Shown piece by piece: positions 25,372 through 33,304 of a stretch of DNA of 40,298 nt (its first letter is position 1; every line of letters starts with the position of its first letter). A program made the position numbers and the translations under genes. The notes beneath the pieces were generated by a model. The model was not told where the DNA came from, did no database searches, and saw only the letters and a program-made list of their open reading frames with translations. Source of the stretch: Rhodospirillaceae bacterium (GTDB taxonomy: Bacteria; Pseudomonadota; Alphaproteobacteria; MPNO01; UBA2964); assembly GCA_018660305.1 (NCBI GenBank), contig JABJKO010000062.1, positions 1 through 40,298 on the forward strand, written 5' to 3'.

Positions 25372-25548
25372 TCAGTGGCAGGGAAAGGCCAGCGCATGGC
25401 GGCTGTCATGGGCCGCGCTGTGGATCGTGTTGGAATGGGCGAATCCGATCCCCAACACAAGGAAAACGCCGAACAAAATTGCGGCCAGTGCCGGGATCAG
25501 GGTGGCGGGCGCCGCGACCTGGGCAATAGTCTGATTGGTCTGTTCCAT
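25372..25548 (-). CDS. cbtB: Cobalt transporter subunit CbtB (small)
   Basis: This short gene of 58 residues starts at ATG 25548 behind a strong Shine-Dalgarno (GGAGG, 7 nt before). It has one transmembrane helix (ALAAILFGVFLVLGIGFAH) followed by a His-rich end, NTIHSAAHDSRHALAFPCH, which is the hallmark of CbtB: HxxH-type residues and a terminal PCH, probably a cobalt site. It lies between the porin-like gene (stop 25579) and cbtA (start 25357) on the same strand, so the three are almost certainly cotranscribed. It is easily missed because of its size. Confidence 0.92.
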   Translation of the reverse strand: MEQTNQTIAQVAAPATLIPALAAILFGVFLVLGIGFAHSNTIHSAAHDSRHALAFPCH

Positions 25549-25578
25549 CTTGGATCCTCCTGTTGTCGCGAATCCCTG

Positions 25579-26652
25579 TCAGAATTCTATGGTGTAGGTG
25601 GCGAGTGCTCCAACCGTCTCTGTGTCTATACCTGCTTCTTGAGCAGTCTTCCACCCGATGTCGATGGAAATTCCCGATTTGAACGCATAGCCTGCCGAAA
25701 CTTGAAACTGAAAGTCATCGCCACTTGTCCCATCTTCGGTGTCGCGGCCGGTCCATGCAAGGGCAAGATTGAAGCCCTTCCACTGGGCCTGACCGGCCAA
25801 TGTCAGGAAATCGCGATCCGCGTGCACGCCCCCGGCATTGTCCTGATGGACAAATTCGGCCAGGGGCGAGAAGGTCACCCCGCCGCCGAGGTCGAACTGG
25901 GTGAACAGCGCGACGGCCACGGCATTCTCGTCTTCCGCATCGCCGATACCCCGGGCCTGATGCATATAGGCCACATGATAGCCAAGCGCGCCAAGCCCTT
26001 TGATCTTGCCGCCATCGAGCGCGACGATGAAGGATTCGAAGCTTTCCGTGTTGCTGACACCGCCATCTTCTTTGCGTGTGTCACCCCTGCCGCGCAGGGT
26101 CGACTGGCTGAAGAGCGTCGTATCCTGAAAAAAGGATCCCGCGGACAGCGTGTGCATGCCGCCCGAATCGCTGTTTAACGTGGCGCTGCCGATGATCCCG
26201 ATGCGCTCCGAAATCTCATAACCCGCCTCGCCGAAATCGGTGCCATAAAGACCCGGCGTCCGGTCCCAACCCACTCCAAACCCCACATTCAGCTTGCCGG
26301 CGCGTATACCGAACGTGCCATCGTCATAGCTCAAATACAGATCTTCCAGATACAGCCCGAGATCCTCGAACACGCGGTTTTCGAACTGATCCGGTGAGCC
26401 GATGGGTTCGAGCACCCCATGGGCGAATACCGACCATGACGGCGCAATCTGAACCGTTATCTCCGGCTCGGTTTTTATATAGAGATCGTTGTTCTGGTTT
26501 GCCCGGTCATCCGACCGGTAGGCCCAGTCGTTTTCGATCTCCATGGGGAGGGAACCGGAAATCGAAGGAAAGGTCTTTTGTTGCGCGGCAACAACGTTGG
26601 TGGGCAGGAAACTCATCGTACAAACGATTACAAAGGCTCTAAGCAACAGCAC
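25579..26652 (-). CDS. Outer-membrane beta-barrel porin-like protein, cotranscribed with cbtBA
   Basis: The protein has about 357 residues. After a signal peptide (LLLRAFVIVCTMSFLPTNVVAA, cleavage near AAQQ) it is built of alternating beta strands with Gly and aromatic residues and ends in YTIEF, the C-terminal aromatic signature recognised by the BAM machinery. Segments such as YLSYDDGTFGIRAGKLNVGFGVGWDR resemble general porin strands. It is not TonB-dependent: no plug or TonB box is seen. Position immediately upstream of cbtB-cbtA suggests it lets cobalt (or a cobalt chelate) through the outer membrane; this is inference. The start is uncertain: ATG 26688 lies inside a leader hairpin, GTG 26652 and TTG 26646 lie 3 and 9 nt after GGGAGG. 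I list GTG 26652. Confidence 0.75.
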   Translation of the reverse strand: MLLLRAFVIVCTMSFLPTNVVAAQQKTFPSISGSLPMEIENDWAYRSDDRANQNNDLYIKTEPEITVQIAPSWSVFAHGVLEPIGSPDQFENRVFEDLGLYLEDLYLSYDDGTFGIRAGKLNVGFGVGWDRTPGLYGTDFGEAGYEISERIGIIGSATLNSDSGGMHTLSAGSFFQDTTLFSQSTLRGRGDTRKEDGGVSNTESFESFIVALDGGKIKGLGALGYHVAYMHQARGIGDAEDENAVAVALFTQFDLGGGVTFSPLAEFVHQDNAGGVHADRDFLTLAGQAQWKGFNLALAWTGRDTEDGTSGDDFQFQVSAGYAFKSGISIDIGWKTAQEAGIDTETVGALATYTIEF

Positions 26653-26729
26653 ATACCTCCCGTATGCTTGGCGGCCACGTGGCCCCATAATGGCCGCACC
26701 GGGTTCCCTGTTTCCTTCCTGATGGAAAC
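26648..26729 (-). promoter_or_regulatory. Compact folded leader of the porin-cbtBA operon
   Basis: Three hairpins can form in series on the minus-strand transcript: GTTTCC/GGAAAC (26710-26729), GCGGCCA/TGGCCGC (26671-26697), and AGCATAC/GTATGTGCT (26648-26668). The last presents the Shine-Dalgarno GGGAG in its loop. Between the first two lies GGGAACCCGGTG, which matches a conserved piece of the cobalamin aptamer, but the CCCGC and GCCACTG parts are absent and the leader is only about 85 nt. It is probably a translational control structure; the ligand or factor is unknown. Confidence 0.4.
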
Positions 26730-26741
26730 CGCCGAGGCAAA

Positions 26742-26770
26742 TTTATGAGGGAGCTTGCCGGTCCTGTCAA
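26742..26770 (-). promoter_or_regulatory. Sigma-70-like promoter of the porin-cbtBA operon
   Basis: On the minus strand TTGACA (complement of 26765-26770) is separated by exactly 17 nt from CATAAA (complement of 26742-26747), a good -35 and fair -10. Transcription would start near 26735. It lies just past the cobK stop (26792), so the porin operon has its own promoter even though cbiD-cobK lie upstream on the same strand. Confidence 0.6.
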
Positions 26771-26791
26771 TAGGAGCGGTAGAGGAAATCG

Positions 26792-27535
26792 TCACTTCAG
26801 CCATTGCCGGACTCCATCGATCAATTGGGCCGCTTCGGTGTAAAAAACACCCTGCGGCGGGTTTGGCCGGTCGATCATTACGATTGGAATGGCGAGGGTA
26901 CGGGCCGCCTCGATCTTGGCGGCGGTTGCCGCGCCGCCGCTATTCCTGGTGACCAAAGCCTCGATTCGCCAGTGGCGCAGCAACTCCGTCTCGTTCTCCA
27001 GATCGAACGGCCCGCGGGCGGCGATGTGCTCATAGCGGGACAATGGCAGGGGCGCGTCCGGAGTGTCGATACTGCGCACCAGAAACCAGATTTCCGAAAG
27101 AGGGGCGAAAGCGCTGATATCCCCGAGGCCGCTGCTAAGAAACACCCGGCTGAAATTGCCATCGATAATCCGTGCCGCGTGCGCTGGCGTGGCCGCGTGA
27201 TGCCAGGGCGTATGGGCGGGCTCGTCCCAGGCCGGCCGGAGAAATTTGAACAGGGGAATATTGACCGCGTCGGCTGCGGCACGTGCATGGGCCGCCATCT
27301 GGGCCGCATAGGGGTGGGTGGCGTCGATGAGGGCGGCGATCCGGTTTTCTCTGAGGTAGGCGACAAGCCCGTCAATGCCTCCGAAGCCGCCCTTCCGTAT
27401 GGTGCAATCCGGCAGAATCGGCGCCCGTGTCCGCCCGGCCAGTGAATAGATCACTTCCGTGCCCGGCTCCCGCGCCGCCGCCGTTGCCAGCGAGACGGCT
27501 TCGGTAGTGCCCCCCAGGAGTAGGATGCGGTTCAT
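26792..27535 (-). CDS. cobK: Precorrin-6A reductase (CobK/CbiJ)
   Basis: This 247-residue NAD(P)H-dependent reductase reduces the macrocycle of precorrin-6A or its cobalt form. The N-terminal nucleotide-binding start ILLLGGTTEAVSLATAAA, the segment ALIDATHPYAAQMAAHA (strongly conserved), FLSSGLGDISAF and the end AIPIVMIDRPNPPQG identify it. The ATGA overlap with the end of cbiD places both in one operon, and CbiD immediately precedes CobK in the pathway. No damage is visible. Confidence 0.95.
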   Translation of the reverse strand: MNRILLLGGTTEAVSLATAAAREPGTEVIYSLAGRTRAPILPDCTIRKGGFGGIDGLVAYLRENRIAALIDATHPYAAQMAAHARAAADAVNIPLFKFLRPAWDEPAHTPWHHAATPAHAARIIDGNFSRVFLSSGLGDISAFAPLSEIWFLVRSIDTPDAPLPLSRYEHIAARGPFDLENETELLRHWRIEALVTRNSGGAATAAKIEAARTLAIPIVMIDRPNPPQGVFYTEAAQLIDGVRQWLK

Positions 27536-28644
27536 GCGGAGGCGAATCCGGCCCGGCCCACCATCTGGCCCCGCCGGTCATAGGCGATGATTTCCACGTC
27601 GAACGCGCCCTCTGCCATTTTCAGGCTCTCTGCCCGCGCCGCCGCCGCGACAGAATCGCCGATGGCGATGCCTTCTTTTTCTGCAATCTGAAGGACAGCG
27701 CCGGCACTTCCCGAGGCAACCATGGCCGATGTGATGTCCGGTGGGGCGCCCGCCTGTTCAGCGAGTTGCGCCAGGAAGCCGGGATCCACCTGCGACCGCT
27801 TGGAATGCAAATCCATATGTCCGGCGGCCAGCTTGCTGAGCTTGGCGAAACCGCCGGCGATGGTGAGGCGCTCGACGGGGTGCTGACGCAGATATTTGAG
27901 CGTGCCGCCGACAAAATCGCCCATATCGATCAGCGCCATGAGCGGCAACTGATAGAGCGCGGCTACCGATTTTTCCGAGGTGGAGCCGGTCGACGCGGCG
28001 ATGTGAAGGAGATCGGCGGCGCGGGCAACATCGATGCCGCGATGGATGGAATGAATCCAGGCCGAACAGGAATAGGGCACGACGACGCCCGTGGTCCCCA
28101 ATATGGAAAGCCCGCCCATGATGCCGAGCCGGGCATTCCAGGTCTTCCTGGCCAGGGCCTCGCCGTCCTCCACCGAGATAGTGATCTCCAAATCTTCGCC
28201 ACCGCCATGGGTCTGGCGCGCCTGGGCGAGGTTTTCGATGATCATGCGCCGCGGGGCGGGGTTGATGGCCGGCTCGCCGACCGCCAGCGGCAGGCCCGGC
28301 CGCGTCACCGTGCCGACGCCGTCGCCTGCCCGGAAGATCACCCCGCTTCCCGGCGCGGCGGCGCGCAGGGCAACCTGGATCAGCGCGCCATGGGTGACAT
28401 CGGGATCGTCGCCCGCATCCTTGACGATGGCGGCGCACGCCATCCCGTCTGCCAGAGACGAGGCGGCCAGGGCAAAGGAGGGTGTCTGACCCTTGGGCAG
28501 GGTGATTTGAACCGGGTCCGGAAACGAGCCGGTCACCAGGGCACAATAAGCCGCGCGGGCCGCCGCGGTCGCACAGGCGCCCGTGGTCCAGCCATATTTG
28601 AGCCGGCGATCTTCTCCGGGCGCGATATCAGGCGTTTCAGACAC
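27532..28644 (-). CDS. cbiD: Cobalt-precorrin-5B C1-methyltransferase CbiD
   Basis: The 370-residue protein has the signature KYGWTTGACATAAARAA at its N-terminus, the acidic KDAGDDPDVTHG segment, PAINPAPRRMI, GILGTTGVVVPYS-like residues (SILGTTGVVVPYSCSAW), and a Gly-rich centre. CbiD methylates C-1 in the cobalt-early pathway; in the classical aerobic pathway CobF does this job, and no cobF is seen in the window. The start is GTG 28644, set by the conserved N-terminus. It is divergent from cobA, with about 64 bp between the two starts, which must hold both promoters. Confidence 0.94.
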   Translation of the reverse strand: MSETPDIAPGEDRRLKYGWTTGACATAAARAAYCALVTGSFPDPVQITLPKGQTPSFALAASSLADGMACAAIVKDAGDDPDVTHGALIQVALRAAAPGSGVIFRAGDGVGTVTRPGLPLAVGEPAINPAPRRMIIENLAQARQTHGGGEDLEITISVEDGEALARKTWNARLGIMGGLSILGTTGVVVPYSCSAWIHSIHRGIDVARAADLLHIAASTGSTSEKSVAALYQLPLMALIDMGDFVGGTLKYLRQHPVERLTIAGGFAKLSKLAAGHMDLHSKRSQVDPGFLAQLAEQAGAPPDITSAMVASGSAGAVLQIAEKEGIAIGDSVAAAARAESLKMAEGAFDVEIIAYDRRGQMVGRAGFASA

Positions 28645-28708
28645 GGCCGATTTGTAATACCTAATGACAATTGTTCAGACTATCGCACGGTTGCCGCCAG
28701 ACAACGAC

Positions 28709-29488
28709 ATGAATGAGCCTTCCCTATCCTTTCCCGACTTTGCGCCGGGTACCGTCTGGCTGGCCGGGGCCGGGCCGGGCGATCCGACGCTGCTGACCCT
28801 GCTTGCCCATCACGGGCTGCAGCAGGCCGATGTGGTGGTCTACGACGCGCTGGTGGATGACCGGGTTCTGTCACTGGTTCACCCCGATGCTATTCTGGAA
28901 TATGCCGGCAAGCGCGGCGGTAAACCCTCTCGGGATCAGCTGGATATTTCGCAGCGTCTGGTCGCCCTGGCGCGGGACGGCAAGCGGGTACTGCGCCTGA
29001 AAGGGGGCGACCCTTTTGTTTTCGGACGCGGGGCGCAGGAATGCGAGACCCTGCTGGCGGCCGGCATCGAATTTCGCATTGTGCCCGGCATCACTGCCGG
29101 GATCGGCGGACTCGCCTATGCCGGCATACCGGTGACCAGCCGCGATACCAACGCCGCGGTCACTTTCGTTACCGGTCACACGGCGGGCGGCGACATTCCC
29201 CATGATGTGGATTGGGACTGCCTGTCGAAGGGCTCGCCCGTGCTGGTGATTTATATGGGAAGCCGTCACATCGCGCGGATCAGCGACCGGCTGATGAAAG
29301 CGGGCCGTCCGGCGGAAGAACCTGTCGCCCTGATCAGCCGCGCCACCACCCCGCGCCAGAAAGTGGTCACGACCACCCTCGGCGCATGCGCCGACCAATT
29401 GGAACAAAGCGGTCTGACACCTCCCCTGTTGATTGTCGTCGGGCCCGTTGTTCCCTATCACACGGCCTTTGGCCGGCCCGATCCATGA
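28709..29488 (+). CDS. cobA: Uroporphyrinogen-III C-methyltransferase
   Basis: This 259-residue SUMT makes precorrin-2 by methylating C-2 and C-7 of uroporphyrinogen III, the entry to both sirohaem and corrinoids. The typical order is seen: VWLAGAGPGDPTLLTLLA, DVVVYDALV, GKRGGKPSRDQLDIS, LRLKGGDPFVFGRGAQE, FRIVPGITAGIGGLAYAGIP, TGHTAGG and YMGSRHIARI. ATG 28709 is chosen; ATG 28664 would add 15 residues that are not family-like. It is a stand-alone SUMT, not fused to a CysG-type oxidase/chelatase, so conversion of precorrin-2 to sirohydrochlorin for CbiX would need an enzyme coded elsewhere. It is coupled to cobB by ATGA. Confidence 0.95.
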   Translation: MNEPSLSFPDFAPGTVWLAGAGPGDPTLLTLLAHHGLQQADVVVYDALVDDRVLSLVHPDAILEYAGKRGGKPSRDQLDISQRLVALARDGKRVLRLKGGDPFVFGRGAQECETLLAAGIEFRIVPGITAGIGGLAYAGIPVTSRDTNAAVTFVTGHTAGGDIPHDVDWDCLSKGSPVLVIYMGSRHIARISDRLMKAGRPAEEPVALISRATTPRQKVVTTTLGACADQLEQSGLTPPLLIVVGPVVPYHTAFGRPDP

Positions 29489-30795
29489 CCGGCGGGTTCG
29501 TCATCGCCGCGCCGGCGTCGGGCTGCGGCAAGACGATCATCACCCTGGCCCTGCTGCGCGCCTTGCGCCGCGCCGGGCATAGGCCGGGCTCGCTCAAGAT
29601 CGGACCGGACTATATCGATCCGGGATTTCACCGCGCCGCCTCGGGCGGAGTGTGCCGGAATTACGATGTCTGGGCCATGCGCCCCCATACCCTCGACGAT
29701 CAGGTCGCCCATGTGGCGCGGGACTCGGACATCATGGTTGCCGAAGGCGTTACCGGTCTGTTCGACGGTGCGGCGGACGGCACCGGCAGCACCGCCGATG
29801 CCGCTGCCCGGCTGGGCTGGCCAGTGATCCTGGTGGTGGATGTCACGGGCCAGGGCGCGTCGGTCGCGGCCCTCGTGGAGGGTTTCGCGAACCATCGCGA
29901 TGACACGGCTATCGCCGGGGTGATCCTGAACCGGGTCGGCAGTGATCGTCACCGGCATATCCTGCGAAACGCGTTGGCTCCGACAGCCATACCCATACTG
30001 GGCATGGTGCCGCGCGACGCCGTGCTCCAACTCCCCGACCGGCATCTGGGTCTGGTGCAGGCGGGCGAACAGCCGCTGCTGGAGGAACAGATCGAGGCCG
30101 CCGCTTCCCTCGTCGAGGCTGAAATTCCCGTGGGGCCGCTCGCGGCGCTTGCCGAAGCGACCGTGCCTGCTGGCCTGTCCGGCACGTCGCCGCCAGTGCC
30201 GCCGCCCGGTCAGCACATAGCGGTGGCACGGGACGCGGCTTTCTCTTTCGCCTACCCGCACATTCTCGAGGGGTGGCGCACCGCCGGAGCCAGCGTTTCC
30301 TATTTTTCACCGCTGGCCGACGAAGCCCCCGACCCTGCCACCGACGCGATCTATCTGCCCGGCGGCTATCCCGAACTGCATGCGGCGCAATTGGCCGCCA
30401 ACGGGGCTTTTCTCCAGGGGCTGCGGTGGGCGGCGGGCGAGGGGGCAACACTTTATGGCGAATGCGGCGGGTTCATGGTGCTGGGCGACACCCTCACCGA
30501 TCGTGACGGCGCGGAGCATGAGATGGCGGGGCTATTGCCGGTTAAAACCAGCTTCGCGGCGCCAAGGCTGCATCTCGGCTATCGCCGCCTGACGCTTTGC
30601 GGGGACAGCTTTCTCGGAAAAAAGGGCGCGTCCTATAACGGCCACGAATTTCACTATTCGGCACAACTCAGCTCCCGGGCCGAAGTGCCGTTGTTCGAAG
30701 GCACCGACGCCATGGGCACCGAGCTCAGCCCCCTGGGCTGCCGGCAAGGCAGCGTGATGGGCGCCTATTGCCACCTGATCGACCGGGCGGGCTGA
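29485..30795 (+). CDS. cobB: Cobyrinate a,c-diamide synthase (CobB/CbiA)
   Basis: The 436-residue enzyme amidates the a and c side chains using glutamine and ATP. The P-loop-like opening is IAAPASGCGKTIITLALLRAL, followed by KIGPDYIDPGFH, EGVTGLFDG, and the C-terminal amidotransferase domain with YLPGGYPELHA, the Cys in LYGECGGFMVLG, GHEFHYS, and the His in GAYCHLI. ATG 29485 overlaps the cobA stop; the open frame extends back into cobA but without similarity. It acts on hydrogenobyrinic acid in the late route and on cobyrinic acid in the early route, so it does not settle which runs here. It converges on cobC with 6 bp between the stops. Confidence 0.95.
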   Translation: MTGGFVIAAPASGCGKTIITLALLRALRRAGHRPGSLKIGPDYIDPGFHRAASGGVCRNYDVWAMRPHTLDDQVAHVARDSDIMVAEGVTGLFDGAADGTGSTADAAARLGWPVILVVDVTGQGASVAALVEGFANHRDDTAIAGVILNRVGSDRHRHILRNALAPTAIPILGMVPRDAVLQLPDRHLGLVQAGEQPLLEEQIEAAASLVEAEIPVGPLAALAEATVPAGLSGTSPPVPPPGQHIAVARDAAFSFAYPHILEGWRTAGASVSYFSPLADEAPDPATDAIYLPGGYPELHAAQLAANGAFLQGLRWAAGEGATLYGECGGFMVLGDTLTDRDGAEHEMAGLLPVKTSFAAPRLHLGYRRLTLCGDSFLGKKGASYNGHEFHYSAQLSSRAEVPLFEGTDAMGTELSPLGCRQGSVMGAYCHLIDRAG

Positions 30796-30801
30796 CTCTT
30801 T

Positions 30802-31806
30802 CTATCCCAGGGCTTTCTCAAGCCTGAGAAAATCCGCTTCACTGCCGGGCAGCCCGAAGCGCAGCCAGTTGGGGTGCTCGGGGAAATTCCGAACCAGAAT
30901 ACCGCTGCGCCCGAGATGCGCGTAGAACGCCGGCGCATGGTCATGGGCCGTGAGCCGGAACAGATCGGTGCCACCCATGACGGAAAACCCGGCGGCTTGC
31001 AGGGCCGTATCCAGCCGTGCACGCCGTGCGGCCAGCACCGCGCGGGTCGTCTCGATCCACATAGAATCACGCAGCGCCCGGGTACCGATCTCCATCGCCG
31101 GGCCGGAGACCGCCCAAGGTCCCAAGCGCGTCTCAAAGGCGGAGATAAGATCCGTCGGGCCTGCCGCGAAACCGAGCCGCAGTCCCGCCAGACCGAAAAA
31201 CTTGCCGAACGATCGCAGAAGGATCAGCCCGGGCCGGCCGGCCAGAGGCGCGAGGCTGATGGCGGGCGTCACATCGGCGAACGCCTCATCGACGATCAGC
31301 CAGCCGCCGGACTCCGCCAGGGCGTCGCTCAGACCGGCAAGCCGCGCCGGTTCACAGATCCTGCCGTCCGGGTTATTGGGGTTGGTGACGACAACAATTT
31401 CGTAATCGCCCGCCATTTCCAGACGATCGATCTCGCTGACCTCATGGCCGGCCCGGCGCCAGACATGACCATGTTCGCCATAGGTCGGGCTCATGATTCC
31501 AACCCGCGCATCCTGCCGGAAGGCCGGCAGGAGTTCGATCAGCGCCTGTGTGCCGGGCGCCGCGCACAGGCCGGCCCCATCGGGGATCCCATAGGCCAGC
31601 CGCACCGCCACCAGCAATTCGTCGAGGACCTCTTCCGACGGCAGTCGGGTCAGCGAGTCCCGCGACAGGGTCAGGTCGGCATAGGGAACCGGGTTGATCC
31701 CGGTGGACAGATCCAGCCAGCCGTCAGCCGGCGCGCCGAACAGGGCGGTGGCGCGGGTAAGGTTCCCGCCATGGGCAGGCGGTACTGAGGGTGGCGATCC
31801 TTCCAT
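30802..31806 (-). CDS. cobC: L-threonine-O-3-phosphate decarboxylase (PLP enzyme)
   Basis: This 334-residue fold-type-I aminotransferase-like enzyme makes (R)-1-amino-2-propanol phosphate for the corrinoid side arm. LDLSTGINPVPYA near the N-terminus, VVVTNPNNPDGR, the DEAFADVTP aspartate, and the PLP lysine in LLRSFGKFFGLAGLRLGF are the family marks; the closing RFGLPGSEADFLRLEKAL is also typical of cobalamin-linked members. The gene is named cobC in the Pseudomonas denitrificans scheme and cobD in Salmonella. It lies 56 bp downstream of uraH on the same strand, so it may share a transcript with a purine-degradation gene at the border of the two clusters. Confidence 0.93.
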   Translation of the reverse strand: MEGSPPSVPPAHGGNLTRATALFGAPADGWLDLSTGINPVPYADLTLSRDSLTRLPSEEVLDELLVAVRLAYGIPDGAGLCAAPGTQALIELLPAFRQDARVGIMSPTYGEHGHVWRRAGHEVSEIDRLEMAGDYEIVVVTNPNNPDGRICEPARLAGLSDALAESGGWLIVDEAFADVTPAISLAPLAGRPGLILLRSFGKFFGLAGLRLGFAAGPTDLISAFETRLGPWAVSGPAMEIGTRALRDSMWIETTRAVLAARRARLDTALQAAGFSVMGGTDLFRLTAHDHAPAFYAHLGRSGILVRNFPEHPNWLRFGLPGSEADFLRLEKALG

Positions 31807-31862
31807 GGCACCAGACTATAAGAGAGGCCCGTCCTGTGCACCCGTTCGCCGGGCGGTCCTGT

Positions 31863-32216
31863 TCAACTCCCCCGGTACGTCGAATAGCCCCACGGGCTGG
31901 CCAGCAGGGGTACGTGAAAATGTTTGGTGTGGTCGGCGACCCGGAAGCGCACCGGGACAAGGTCGAGAAAGGGCGGGTCCGAGATATTGGCGCCGGTCTC
32001 GCGGAAATAATCGCCCATATGGAACAGCAATTCGTATTCGTTGGGGACGAACTGATCCTGTGACAGCATGGGTGCGTCGGTGCGGCCATCGTCGTTGGTG
32101 ACGACTTCGCGAATCTTCGAGCGAACCCCGCCTGAATGTCTGTACAGCTCGATTTTCACTCCCTTTGCCGGGATGCCGTTTGCGGTATCGAGCACATGGG
32201 TGGTCAGTCCGGTCAT
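31863..32216 (-). CDS. uraH: 5-Hydroxyisourate hydrolase (transthyretin-like)
   Basis: The 117-residue protein hydrolyses 5-hydroxyisourate, the product of urate oxidase, to OHCU. The N-terminal TTHVLDTANGIPAKG (catalytic His), a central YELLFHMGDYF, HFHVPLLASPWGYSTYRGS at the C-terminus and the closing YRGS tetrapeptide define the HIUase group as against true transthyretin. There is no signal peptide, so it acts in the cytoplasm. It is divergent from puuE across 122 bp, which should hold the promoters for both. The next gene on its strand is cobC. Confidence 0.95.
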   Translation of the reverse strand: MTGLTTHVLDTANGIPAKGVKIELYRHSGGVRSKIREVVTNDDGRTDAPMLSQDQFVPNEYELLFHMGDYFRETGANISDPPFLDLVPVRFRVADHTKHFHVPLLASPWGYSTYRGS

Positions 32217-32338
32217 TTGCGCCGCCTTGTATTCTGATACGGGTTGTTGTTTCTAGCCCTCTGCCTAACCGGAAACGCTGTGCTCGGCAACAGGGTGGCG
32301 TATGATTAGGTCGGCTTGGTGGTGGCTTAGGAAAAACA

Positions 32339-33250
32339 ATGGCGAACAAAGACAAATATCCCCGGGACATGATCGGCTATGGGCGGAACCCGCCCGATCC
32401 CCAATGGCCCGGCGGCGCACGGATCGCAGTGCAGTTCGTGATCAATTACGAAGAAGGCGCCGAGAACAATATCCTGCATGGCGACGGGGCGTCGGAGGCC
32501 TTCCTGTCCGAGATCGTCGGCGCCGAGGCGCTGGACGGCGTGCGCCATATGAGCATGGAAAGCCTCTATGAATATGGCAGCCGCGCCGGGTTCTGGCGGC
32601 TGCACCGTCTGTTCGCGGCGCGCGGGCTTCCGGTCACCATCTTTGGCGTCGCCATGGCCCTGGAACGCAACCCGGACGCGGTGGCCGCCATGCTGGAGGC
32701 GGATTGGGAGATCGCCAGCCATGGCTGGCGCTGGATCAATTATCAGTATGTGGACGAGGACACCGAACGCCAGCATCTCGAGACCGCCATCCAAATTCAC
32801 ACAATGGTCACCGGCAGCCGGCCCGAGGGCTGGTATACCGGGCGCACCAGCCCCAATACCCGGCGGCTCGTGGTCGAGGAGGGCGGGTTTCTCTACGATG
32901 CGGATTCCTATGCCGATGATCTGCCCTATTGGGACAATGATCATGGCAGGCCCCATCTGGTGGTGCCCTATACGCTGGACGCCAACGATATGCGGTTCGC
33001 GACAGCTCAGGGCTTCAATTCGGGCGATCAGTTCTTCGCCTATCTGCGCGACAGTTTCGATGCGCTCTACGCGGAAGGGGAGACGGCGCCCAAGATGATG
33101 TCGGTGGGGCTCCACTGCCGGCTGGCGGGCCGTCCGGGGCGGATCATGGCATTGCAGCAATTCCTCGATCACGTGGCCGGCCACGACAAGGTGTGGGTGT
33201 GCCGCCGCGCCGACATCGCGCGGCATTGGGCAGCGACGCAGCCGGCGTGA
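32339..33250 (+). CDS. puuE: Allantoinase PuuE (polysaccharide-deacetylase family)
   Basis: This 303-residue protein belongs to the NodB-fold allantoinases that are unrelated to the metal amidohydrolase AllB. The start PRDMIGYGRNPPDPQWPGG and the segment VQFVINYEEGAENNILHGD are diagnostic, followed by EIASHGWRWINYQYV, GWYTGRTSPNTRRLV and YDADSYADDLPYW. It hydrolyses allantoin to allantoate. SD AGGAAAA lies just before ATG 32339. It opens a plus-strand operon of six purine-catabolic genes. No signal peptide is present, which argues against a chitin or peptidoglycan deacetylase. Confidence 0.94.
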   Translation: MANKDKYPRDMIGYGRNPPDPQWPGGARIAVQFVINYEEGAENNILHGDGASEAFLSEIVGAEALDGVRHMSMESLYEYGSRAGFWRLHRLFAARGLPVTIFGVAMALERNPDAVAAMLEADWEIASHGWRWINYQYVDEDTERQHLETAIQIHTMVTGSRPEGWYTGRTSPNTRRLVVEEGGFLYDADSYADDLPYWDNDHGRPHLVVPYTLDANDMRFATAQGFNSGDQFFAYLRDSFDALYAEGETAPKMMSVGLHCRLAGRPGRIMALQQFLDHVAGHDKVWVCRRADIARHWAATQPA

Positions 33251-33304
33251 CAGCGAGTGGAAGGCCGGGTTAGATTCACCGAAACGACACCGAGAAATCC
33301 GCGC

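Noticed and set aside
26648..26735. Second canonical cobalamin riboswitch upstream of the porin-cbtBA operon
   Set aside because: Only GGGAACCCGGTG matches. The CCCGCaACTG core and the GCCACTG B12 box are absent and the predicted leader is about 85 nt, much shorter than the aptamer. Kept only as an unclassified structured leader.
32339..33250. PuuE as a polysaccharide (chitin or peptidoglycan) deacetylase
   Set aside because: It has the NodB-type fold, but lacks a signal peptide, carries the allantoinase-specific N-terminus, and stands in a purine operon.
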